Source: an uncultured Burkholderiales bacterium (GTDB taxonomy: Bacteria; Pseudomonadota; Gammaproteobacteria; Burkholderiales; Burkholderiaceae). From it: a DNA stretch of 56,680 nt. The notes under the pieces are model-generated. The model was given only the letters and a program-made list of their open reading frames with translations, was not told the origin of the DNA and ran no database searches. The number at the start of each line of letters is the position of its first letter. Positions within the stretch are counted from its first letter, which is position 1. Positions 42,398 through 49,804 of the stretch are shown in pieces. Position numbers and translations under genes: made by a program. The stretch lies in assembly GCA_946480465.1 (NCBI GenBank), contig CAMLJY010000040.1, positions 1-56,680 of the forward strand. The letters are read 5' to 3'.

Positions 42398-43063
42398 TCA
42401 GCGGCTGCCCAGCGGCCGCGCGCGGCCGTGCTTGGACAAGCGCGGCATGAAGCGGGGCGTGACGGCGGCGTAGTCGCGCCAGGCCTGGCCGAAGGCCTGT
42501 TCGGAGTCGCGCTCCTCGGCGCGGGCGAGCCGGACGTACATCACCACCAGCACCGGGAACATCGCCGCGGTCAGCAGGGTGGGCCACTGCAGCAGGAAGC
42601 CGAACATGATGGCCACGAAGCCGACGTATTGCGGATGGCGCACCCAGCGGTACGGGCCCGCGGTGGCCAGCGCGTGGCGCCGCTGCGCGTGGTACAGCAC
42701 GTGCCAGGACTTGGACAGCAGCGTGAAGCCGGCGAGGATGAATCCGAAGCTCAGCAGGTGCAGCGCGCCGAAGTGCGGATCGCCCGCGCTGCCGGTCAGC
42801 ACCCACCACAGGTGGCCGGCCTCATGGCCGAAGAGGTTGACGTCCGGGAAGCGGGCGCTCAGCCAGCCGGACATCAGGTAGATGGTCAGCGGGAAGCCGT
42901 ACATCTCCGCGAACAGCGCGACGATGAAGGCGCTGTAGGCCCCGAAGCTGCGCCAGTCGCGCCAGTTCAGCGGCTTGAAGAAGCTGTACGCAAAGCCGAC
43001 GAAGATGATGGAGTTGAGGACGGCCAGGCCCCACAGGCCGTAGTCATTGGTGGCGTTGTTCAT
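42398..43063 (-). CDS. Isoprenylcysteine-methyltransferase-like membrane protein
   Basis: A 221-aa integral membrane protein with about five spans. The C-terminal half carries the ICMT/PEMT-type SAM-binding signature GPYRWVRHPQYVGFVAIM and, later, RAEERDSEQAFGQAWRDYAA. Members of this family methylate lipids or small thiols rather than prenylated proteins in bacteria. It overlaps the DUF2933 gene by 20 bp and belongs to a three-gene minus-strand operon with a Met/His-rich exported protein. That gene set is often seen in metal-resistance regions. The substrate is unknown. Confidence 0.8.
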   Translation of the reverse strand: MNNATNDYGLWGLAVLNSIIFVGFAYSFFKPLNWRDWRSFGAYSAFIVALFAEMYGFPLTIYLMSGWLSARFPDVNLFGHEAGHLWWVLTGSAGDPHFGALHLLSFGFILAGFTLLSKSWHVLYHAQRRHALATAGPYRWVRHPQYVGFVAIMFGFLLQWPTLLTAAMFPVLVVMYVRLARAEERDSEQAFGQAWRDYAAVTPRFMPRLSKHGRARPLGSR

Positions 43064-43313
43064 CGTCGCGGCTCCCGGACGGCCCGTGGTGATGGTGCCC
43101 GCCGTGGCCGTGCCCGCGGTGCATGAAGACGTGCATCAGCGGGCAGGCCAGGATGACGAGGTAGGGCAGCGCGCCGAACAGGTGTGCCGTGTGCTCCGTC
43201 ACGAGGTAGAAGCCCCCGGCCGCCACGGCGACCAGCAGCGTCAGGCCCGCGGGCGAGCGCCAGAACGAGGGCGGCTCTTGGTGCTCGTGCTCCATGGCCG
43301 CTGCGGGATTCAC
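43044..43313 (-). CDS. DUF2933 small membrane protein
   Basis: An 89-aa protein with His-rich ends (MEHEHQEPPSFWRSP and GHGHGGHHHHG) around two hydrophobic segments (TLLVAVAAGGFYLVTEH and YLVILACPLMHVFMH), as in DUF2933. The GTG at 43313 overlaps the upstream stop as GTGA, which supports coupling; ATG 43295 is an alternative start. The His-rich tail and Met/His-rich neighbour suggest copper or another soft metal. Function of the family is not established. Confidence 0.78.
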   Translation of the reverse strand: MNPAAAMEHEHQEPPSFWRSPAGLTLLVAVAAGGFYLVTEHTAHLFGALPYLVILACPLMHVFMHRGHGHGGHHHHGPSGSRDDEQRHQ

Positions 43314-43768
43314 TTGCGCGGACGCGCGCGGGCTGCCTCGCGGTCCACCATCATCTGCATCATCGTTTCCATCATGTCCATGCGCCTGGCCATCATTTCC
43401 ATGTTCATGGCCATGCCGCCGGACGCTCCAGCGGCCGGCTCACCGCCCCTCATCTGCTTCATCATCGCCATGCCGCCCTGCATGGACTTCATGTGCTCGG
43501 CCATCAGCGCGTGGCGTTCCTGCGGCGTCTTGGCCGCCATCATCCGGTCGTGCATCTGGCACATGGATTTCATCTGGGCATCCACCTGCCCCGGCGTCGG
43601 CGCGGCCGGCGTGCCCGGTGCGGGCTGGGCCGCTTCCCGCGGCGTGCCGGCGGGGGCCGACGCGGCCTCCGGATGATGGGCCGCATGGTCCTGCTCGGAC
43701 GGCGTCGACTGGGCGAATGCCGGCCCGGAGAGCGCAAGCGTGGCGGCGAAGAGAAGTGCGGAACGCAT
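43310..43768 (-). CDS. Met/His-rich exported protein, likely metal-related
   Basis: A 152-aa secreted protein. Signal peptide RSALLFAATLALSGPAFAQ, then a His/Pro/Ala-rich linker (EQDHAAHHPEAA), then a helical region dense in Met: QMKSMCQMHDRMMAA, GGMAMMKQMRGG and MNMEMMARRMDMMETMMQMM. Such Met/His clustering is typical of periplasmic Cu(I)/Ag(I)-binding proteins. First gene of a coupled operon with DUF2933 and the methyltransferase-like protein. Its upstream region has a half-matching FNR-like TTGAT-N4-GTCAG at 43825-43838. Copper is inference; no CopA/CusF-type gene is adjacent. Confidence 0.78.
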   Translation of the reverse strand: MRSALLFAATLALSGPAFAQSTPSEQDHAAHHPEAASAPAGTPREAAQPAPGTPAAPTPGQVDAQMKSMCQMHDRMMAAKTPQERHALMAEHMKSMQGGMAMMKQMRGGEPAAGASGGMAMNMEMMARRMDMMETMMQMMVDREAARARPRK

Positions 43769-43936
43769 GGCGATCTCCGGCTGTGGTGTCGTCGCCAGCG
43801 TGGCCCCATTCGCGCGGGCGGGACTTGATGCCCGTCAGATCCGCGGCCTTTGGCGCGACGGGCCGGCGCCGAATGCCCGCGGCGGCTCAAGATTCAACAG
43901 CGCACGCCGATCACCGGATCAGCGGATCCGCCGTTC

Positions 43937-46900
43937 ATGCCGCCGGCCGGGCTGCTGCCGACCCATGCCCTTCCCGCGAGCCTTCCCTTGACTGCACGAC
44001 CCGCCTGGCCGCTCGCCGCCGGCGGCGTGCCGGCGACCACCGGCGCCGCCGGCCCGCTGCCGGCGCTGGACGCCTGGCTGGCGCGGGCGCTGCGATCGGC
44101 CGAAGACCTCGCCGCGCTGCACCGCCGCGGCCTGCTGCAGCTGCACGCCAGCGGCGGCCCGGCCGCCCACCGCGCGCCCGAGCAGACCGGCCGCACCGGC
44201 CGCGGCGTGGACCAGCGCACCGACCTCTATGCGCTGGGCGCGGCGCTGTACCAGGATGCCACCGGCCAGCCGCCGTTCGACACCGGCGACCCGCTGCGCC
44301 TGGTGCACGACCAGCTGACGCGGCCGCCGGTGCCGCCGTCCACGCTGCGGCCGGCGCTGCCGCCCATGCTGTGCGCCATCGTGATGCGCCTGCTCGAGAA
44401 AGAGCCCGAGCGGCGGTACCAGAGCGCCGACGGCCTGGTGCGCGACCTGCAGCGCCTGCGGCGGGCGCTGCAGGCCGGTGATGCTTCCGCCTGGCCGCTG
44501 GGCGAACAGGATTTCGCGCAGCGCCTGGCGCCGCCCGCGTGCCTGGTGGGCCGCGCGGCGGAGACCGCGGTGCTGCGGCAGGCGCTGGACGAAGCAGCGC
44601 AGGGCCGCAGCCGCCTGCTGCTGGTGAGCGGTGCGGCCGGTGCCGGCAAGAGCGCGCTGGTCGATGCGCTGCGGCCGCTCGCCGCGGCCCGCCACGGGCG
44701 CTTCGTCGCCGGCCGTTTCGATCCCGGCGGGCGCGAGGCGCAGACGGCAATCGAGCAGGCGATGCGCGCGCTCGCCCGGCTGCTGCTGGCCGAGCCCGAG
44801 GCCGAACTGGCACGCCAGCGCGAACGCATCCTGCAGGCGCTGGGCGCCAATGCCGGCCTGGCCACGCGGCTGCCGGAGTACGCGCTGCTGCTGGGTGCGC
44901 AGCCCGAGGTGAATGCCGGCGATCCGGGCCAGCGCGAGGCCCGTGCGCTGCAGGCCACGCTGGACCTGCTGCGCGCCGTGGCTTCGGCCGAGCGGCCTCT
45001 GGTGATGGTGCTGGAGGATCTGCACTGGGCGCGCGGCCTCTGGGCCCGCTTTTTCGAAGCGGTGCTGGCCGCGCCGGACCTGCCCGGGCTGCTGGTGGTC
45101 GCCAGCTGCCGCGACGGCGCGCAGGCCCAGGCCGGCGGGCCGCTGGCCAAGGCGCTGCCGCGCTGGCAGGCGCAGCCGAACCCGCCGCTGCAGCTGGCGC
45201 TGGGGCCCCTGGCGCCGGCCGAGCTGGCGCAGCTGCTGGCGCAGATGCTGCGGCTGGCGCCGCCGGCCGCCGACGCGCTGGCGCAGGCCGTGGCCGCGCA
45301 CACCGGCGGCCATGCCGGCGACAGCATCGAGCTGGTCAACACCTGGCGCCACGATGGCCTGCTGACGCCCGGCCCCGGCGGCTGGAGCTGGGATGCGGCG
45401 GCGCTGCGGCGCCACGTCGGCCTGGGCAGCGTGGTCGGCCTGCTGGCCGCGCGCATCGCGCGCCTGCCGGCGGATGCGCAGGCGCTGCTGCAGGCCATCA
45501 CCTGCCTGGGCGGCGAAGTGCACGGCCGCTTGCTGCAGGCGGCCACCGGCCAGCCGGACACCGCGTGGCAGCCCGCGCTGCGCGCCGCGCAGGACGACGG
45601 GCTGCTGCTGCGCGAGCCGGGCGGCGCCTGGCGGCTGTCGCACGACCGCGTGCAGCAGGCCTTGCAGGCCGCGCTGCCGCCGGCGCAGCGTGGCGCGCTG
45701 CACCTGGCCCTGGCGCGCCGGCTGGCCGCCGTGCCCGCCTTCGCGGCCCACGCGGCCGAGCAGTACCTGGCCGCGGCCGATGCGATCGACGATGACGGCG
45801 AACGCCTGGGCGCGGCGCGGCTGCTGCATGCCGCCGCGGCGCGGGCCCGCGGCATCGCCAGCGATGCGGCGGCCGAGCGCCTGCTGGCCGGCGCACGCGT
45901 TCTGCTGGCGCGTGATGGGAGCGGCAGTACCGCCGCGCCGGCCGAGGCGGTTGCGCTGGCCGAGGCGCTGGCGGTCGAGCACCACGCCACGCTCTGCGGC
46001 CTGGGGCGGCTGGACGAGGCGGACGCGGTCTATCACGTGATAGAGGCGGCCAGCGCCGACGCACTGGCCCTGGTGGACGCGGCCTGCGCGCAGATCGGCA
46101 GCCTGGGCAACCGCGGGCGGCGCCACGAGGCCTGGCAGCTCGGTGTCGCGCTGCTGCGCCGGCTGGGGCTGGACCTGCCGGAGCCGCTGGACGCGGCCGC
46201 GCTGGCGCGGCGGTCCGAGGCGCTGTGCCGCTGGGTGCGGCACTGCGACGCCGGCCGCGAGCCGGCGCGTCCGGAGGTGGGCGACGCGCGCGTCGTCGCC
46301 ATCGCGCGGCTGTTGAACCGGCTGCAGGCACCGGCCTTCTTCACCGACCTGAAGCGGGTGGCCTGGCTGGTGCTGGAAAGCCTGGACCTGTGGGAACGCC
46401 ACGGCCCCTGCGCCGCGCTGGTGGCCAACCTGAGCCGGGCCACGCTGGTCACCGTCGCGCTGCGGCAGGACTACCGCACCGGCTACGAGGCGGTGCGCCA
46501 GGTGCTCGCGCTGAGCCAGGCACGCGGCTACGAGCCGGAGACCTCGCAGGCGCGCCACCTGTTCGCCATCAGCAGCGTGCACTGGTTCGAGCCGCTGGAG
46601 CACGCGCTGGGCCAGGCCGAGCGCGCCCGCGACGGCATGCTGGCCGGTGGCGACCTGCAGAACGCCTGCTTCAGCTACCGCGCCTCGATCCCGGCCGCGC
46701 TCGACGGCGGCCCCACGCTCGCGCGCTACGCCGACGAGATCGCCGCCGCCTTCGGCCTGGCCGCGCGCACCGGCAACGGCCAGGCGATCACCGTCAACCT
46801 GGGCGACCGCCAGCTGCTGCGCGCCCTGCGCGGCGAAACGGCCTGCCCGGGCAGCTTCGACGACGCGGAATTCGACGAGCGGCGCTACCTTGCCGAAGCC

Positions 46901-49114
46901 GCGTCCAACCCGATGGCGCTGGTCAGCTACCACCTGCGGCGCGCGCTCGGCTGCGCGCTGTTCGGCGACGCCGCCGGCCTGGCCCGGCATGCCGCGGCGG
47001 CGCAGCCGCTGCTGCCCTACATCGAGAGCTTCTATCCGATCGCCTGGGGCCACCTGCTGATGGGACTGGCGCTGGCCCAGCAGCTGCGCGATGCCGGCGA
47101 GGGGCGTGACGGCACCATGGCGTCCGCGGCCTGCGGGGCCGCGCTGGAGGCCGAGATCGACTGGCTGGCGCGGCGCGCCGCCGACGCGCCCGTCAACTTC
47201 CTGCACCTGCACCGGCTGCTGCAGGCCGAACGGGCCTGGGCCACCGGCGACTTCCTGGCGGCGAGCCGCTGCTTCGACGAAGCGCTGGCCGCCGCCGAGG
47301 CCAGGCCGCGGCCCTGGCAGCACGCGCTGATCGCCGAACGCGCGGGCCTGTTCCAGCTGCAGCACGGGCTGGCGCGTGGCGGCCGCGCGCTGCTGGCGCA
47401 GGCGCTGGGCCTGTACCGCGCCTGGGGCGCGAGCGCGAAGGCCGCGGCGCTGGCGCGGGCGCAGGGCCTGCCGCTGCCGGGGGGTGCCGAGTCGGCCCGG
47501 TTCGCCGGGTGGGCCCAGTTCGCCGAGGGGGCCGGGCCGGCAGAACCGGCCGAACCGGCCGAACCGGCCGAAGCGTCCGCCGCGTCCGCCACGGCCCGTG
47601 CGGACCAGGGCCTGGACGGCCTGGCGCTGCTGCGCGCCTCGCAGGCCCTGAGTTCGGAAACCAGCCTGGCCGGCCTGATCGCCCGCGTCACCGAGGTGTT
47701 GGGCAGCCTGACCGGCGCGACGGCGGTGCGCCTCGTCGTGCACGATGCCGACCTGGGTGGCTGGTTCCTGCACGAAGCCGCTTGCGGCGCGGCGCCGGTG
47801 CCCGCCGAGCAAGCCGCGCAGCGCGGCCTGCTGCCCCTGTCGGCCTTGCGTTATGCCGAACGCACGCGCGAGCCGCTGCTGCTGCACGACGCCACCCGCG
47901 ACGACCGCTTCGCCAGCGATCCCTGCCTGGCCGTGCTCGGGCACTGCTCGCTGCTCGTGGTGCCCGTGCTCGCGCAGGGGATGCCGCGTGCGCTCTTGAT
48001 GCTGGAGAACCGCGAGCGCCGCGGCGCCTTCTCGACCGCGGGGCTCGACGCCGTCGTGCTGATCGCCGGGCAGCTGGCCGCCTCGCTGGAGAACGCGCGG
48101 CTGTACGACCGGCTGGAACGGCGCGTGCAGGAGCAGACGCGGGCCCTGCGCGACGCGCAGGCCGAGCTGATGGCCAGCGCCCGCCGCGCCGGCATGGCCG
48201 AGGTCGCGACCGGCGTGCTGCACAACGTCGGCAATGCACTGAACAGCGTGAACGTCTCGGCCGAGCTGATCGGCGAGCGCCTGCGCCATTCCCCGGTGCA
48301 CGGCCTGGCGCGGGCGGTGGCGCTGCTGGATGCGCATGCGGCCGATCCCGGTGCCTTCCTGACGCAGGATCCCAAGGGCCGGCTGCTGCCGGGCTACCTG
48401 CGCGAACTGGCCGGCGTGCTGGCCGCGGAGCACGAGGCACAAGGCGCCGAGCTGGCGATCCTGGCCCGCAGCGTCGACCACATCAAGCAGGTGGTCGCGG
48501 CGCAGCAGTCCTATGCCGGCGCGCCGCGGCTCATCGAATCGCTGCCGCTGGCCGCGGTGGTCGACGACGCACTGCGCATGAGCGCCGATTCGCTGGCGCG
48601 GCATGGCATCCCGGTGGTCAAGCAGCTCGAGGCCCTGCCGCCGCTGCCGCTGGACCGCCACCGGCTGCTGATCATCCTGGTCAACCTGATCGGCAACGCC
48701 AAGCAGGCGATCGGCGCGCTCGCCCCGCAGGCGCCGTGCCTGCGCATCAGCGCCGCGGTGGTGGAGGGCGTGGAGGGCGTGGAGGGCGTGGAGGGCGTGG
48801 AGGGCGCGCCGGGCGTGGAGGGCGCGCCGGGCGGTCCGGGCGAAGGGCCGGAGGGTGGGGGACGAGCCACGCGCCTCCTGCGCGTTAGCGTCGCCGACAA
48901 CGGCGAGGGCATCCCGCCGGAGAACCTGACGCGCGTCTTCTCGCACGGCTTCACCACCCGCGCCGACGGCCACGGCTTCGGCCTGCACACCTGCGCGATC
49001 GCTGCCCGCGAGATGGGCGGCCGCCTGACGGCCTTCAGCAGCGGACCGGGGCAGGGCGCCACCTTCACGCTCGAACTGCCGGTCGAGGTGCCCAGGCATC
49101 CCGACGCGGGCTGA
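43937..49114 (+). CDS. Giant ATPase-GAF-histidine kinase with eroded Ser/Thr kinase domain
   Basis: A 1725-aa protein of the trifunctional Ser/Thr kinase-ATPase-histidine kinase family. Residues about 54-176 keep only parts of a kinase C-lobe: LAALHRRGL, then APEQTGRTGRGVDQRTDLYA, and LLEKEPERRYQSADGLVRDL. The N-lobe, HRD and DFG motifs are missing. An AAA-type ATPase follows with VGRAAE and Walker A SGAAGAGKS (about 230-240), then long TPR-like helices to about 1200, a GAF domain (about 1240-1385), HisKA with VLHNVGNALNSV (about 1420) and HATPase_c (GNAKQAIGAL, DNGEGIPP, GHGFGLHTC). ATG 43937 was chosen though no clear Shine-Dalgarno is seen; TTG 43850 or 43988 are possible. Soluble; stimulus unknown. 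Confidence 0.82.
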   Translation: MPPAGLLPTHALPASLPLTARPAWPLAAGGVPATTGAAGPLPALDAWLARALRSAEDLAALHRRGLLQLHASGGPAAHRAPEQTGRTGRGVDQRTDLYALGAALYQDATGQPPFDTGDPLRLVHDQLTRPPVPPSTLRPALPPMLCAIVMRLLEKEPERRYQSADGLVRDLQRLRRALQAGDASAWPLGEQDFAQRLAPPACLVGRAAETAVLRQALDEAAQGRSRLLLVSGAAGAGKSALVDALRPLAAARHGRFVAGRFDPGGREAQTAIEQAMRALARLLLAEPEAELARQRERILQALGANAGLATRLPEYALLLGAQPEVNAGDPGQREARALQATLDLLRAVASAERPLVMVLEDLHWARGLWARFFEAVLAAPDLPGLLVVASCRDGAQAQAGGPLAKALPRWQAQPNPPLQLALGPLAPAELAQLLAQMLRLAPPAADALAQAVAAHTGGHAGDSIELVNTWRHDGLLTPGPGGWSWDAAALRRHVGLGSVVGLLAARIARLPADAQALLQAITCLGGEVHGRLLQAATGQPDTAWQPALRAAQDDGLLLREPGGAWRLSHDRVQQALQAALPPAQRGALHLALARRLAAVPAFAAHAAEQYLAAADAIDDDGERLGAARLLHAAAARARGIASDAAAERLLAGARVLLARDGSGSTAAPAEAVALAEALAVEHHATLCGLGRLDEADAVYHVIEAASADALALVDAACAQIGSLGNRGRRHEAWQLGVALLRRLGLDLPEPLDAAALARRSEALCRWVRHCDAGREPARPEVGDARVVAIARLLNRLQAPAFFTDLKRVAWLVLESLDLWERHGPCAALVANLSRATLVTVALRQDYRTGYEAVRQVLALSQARGYEPETSQARHLFAISSVHWFEPLEHALGQAERARDGMLAGGDLQNACFSYRASIPAALDGGPTLARYADEIAAAFGLAARTGNGQAITVNLGDRQLLRALRGETACPGSFDDAEFDERRYLAEAASNPMALVSYHLRRALGCALFGDAAGLARHAAAAQPLLPYIESFYPIAWGHLLMGLALAQQLRDAGEGRDGTMASAACGAALEAEIDWLARRAADAPVNFLHLHRLLQAERAWATGDFLAASRCFDEALAAAEARPRPWQHALIAERAGLFQLQHGLARGGRALLAQALGLYRAWGASAKAAALARAQGLPLPGGAESARFAGWAQFAEGAGPAEPAEPAEPAEASAASATARADQGLDGLALLRASQALSSETSLAGLIARVTEVLGSLTGATAVRLVVHDADLGGWFLHEAACGAAPVPAEQAAQRGLLPLSALRYAERTREPLLLHDATRDDRFASDPCLAVLGHCSLLVVPVLAQGMPRALLMLENRERRGAFSTAGLDAVVLIAGQLAASLENARLYDRLERRVQEQTRALRDAQAELMASARRAGMAEVATGVLHNVGNALNSVNVSAELIGERLRHSPVHGLARAVALLDAHAADPGAFLTQDPKGRLLPGYLRELAGVLAAEHEAQGAELAILARSVDHIKQVVAAQQSYAGAPRLIESLPLAAVVDDALRMSADSLARHGIPVVKQLEALPPLPLDRHRLLIILVNLIGNAKQAIGALAPQAPCLRISAAVVEGVEGVEGVEGVEGAPGVEGAPGGPGEGPEGGGRATRLLRVSVADNGEGIPPENLTRVFSHGFTTRADGHGFGLHTCAIAAREMGGRLTAFSSGPGQGATFTLELPVEVPRHPDAG
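47543..47569 (+). repeat. Coding 9-bp repeat, three copies
   Basis: GAACCGGCC occurs three times in tandem, encoding an EPA linker just before the GAF domain of the giant kinase. It stays in frame, so copy-number change alters linker length only. Confidence 0.85.
48761..48841 (+). repeat. Coding 9-bp repeat inside the kinase ATP-binding domain
   Basis: Nine in-frame 9-bp units: five perfect GTGGAGGGC (48761-48805), then GCGCCGGGC, GTGGAGGGC, GCGCCGGGC and GGTCCGGGC. They encode VEG/APG/GPG triplets at residues about 1609-1635, between the N-box (GNAKQAIGAL) and G1 box (DNGEGIPP) of the HATPase_c domain, where the fold has a beta-hairpin loop. Confidence 0.9.
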
Positions 49115-49246
49115 CGCCGGCCCCGTATTCATGCCGGCTATGGCCTGCGCGGATCCGCGCATGGCCCACGGGCGAAGCGCGCTCCTAGACTGGATCGCAC
49201 GCGGCGGCACCGCCCGCGCCGCGCCGATCCACCGGAGACGCCCTTC

Positions 49247-49804
49247 ATGAAGCTTCGATCCCGCCTGCTCCTGGCCGCCTTGTCGTGCGGGCTGGCCACG
49301 GCCAGTTCCGCCGCGCTGCTGAGCACGCGCCATACGCAGGTCGGCGGCAGCCGCTGGTCCGTCGAGCTGGTGCTCGCCAACGACGACGGCCGCCCGGCGG
49401 CGATCGAGGCCTTCAGCGCCTACTTCGACGAGGCCCTGTTCGCCAACCTGGTGCTGCTGGCCTCGCCCGAGGGATGGGACACGATCACCGTGGCGCCCTC
49501 CGCCACCATTCCCGCGCCGGGCTTCATCGATGCGCTGGCGACCGATCCGGCGCATGCGCTGGGCCTGGGCGCCCACGCCGCGGGCTTCCGCGTGCAGTTC
49601 GATTTCCTCGGCTCGGGCGCGCCGGGCACGCTGCCCTTCGAGATCCACGACCCGCTCACTTTCGAAGTCATCGCCGCGGGCACCAGCGTGGACCTGCCCG
49701 GGTCGGCGGTGCCGGAGCCGGCCTCGCGGCTGCTGGTGCTGCTGGCCACCGCCGCGCTGGCGGCGGCAGGCGGGCTGCGCCGCCGCGCGGGAGCGGCACG
49801 ATGA
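49247..49804 (+). CDS. PEP-CTERM sorting-domain protein
   Basis: A 185-aa exported protein with signal peptide LRSRLLLAALSCGLATASSA. The C-terminus is a PEP-CTERM tripartite anchor: VPEPASRLLVLL, a hydrophobic segment, then the basic LRRRAG. This is the substrate pattern for exosortase-type sorting in exopolysaccharide-producing Gram-negatives. The middle is beta-rich and lacks named motifs (WSVELVLANDDGRPAAIEAF). GGAG lies 9 nt before ATG 49247. Its stop overlaps the following gamma-glutamyltransferase gene by 4 bp. The exosortase is not in the window. Confidence 0.85.
   Translation: MKLRSRLLLAALSCGLATASSAALLSTRHTQVGGSRWSVELVLANDDGRPAAIEAFSAYFDEALFANLVLLASPEGWDTITVAPSATIPAPGFIDALATDPAHALGLGAHAAGFRVQFDFLGSGAPGTLPFEIHDPLTFEVIAAGTSVDLPGSAVPEPASRLLVLLATAALAAAGGLRRRAGAAR

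Noticed and set aside
43825..43838. FNR box upstream of the Met/His-rich gene
   Set aside because: TTGAT-N4-GTCAG matches only three of five bases in the second half-site; noted but too weak to call.
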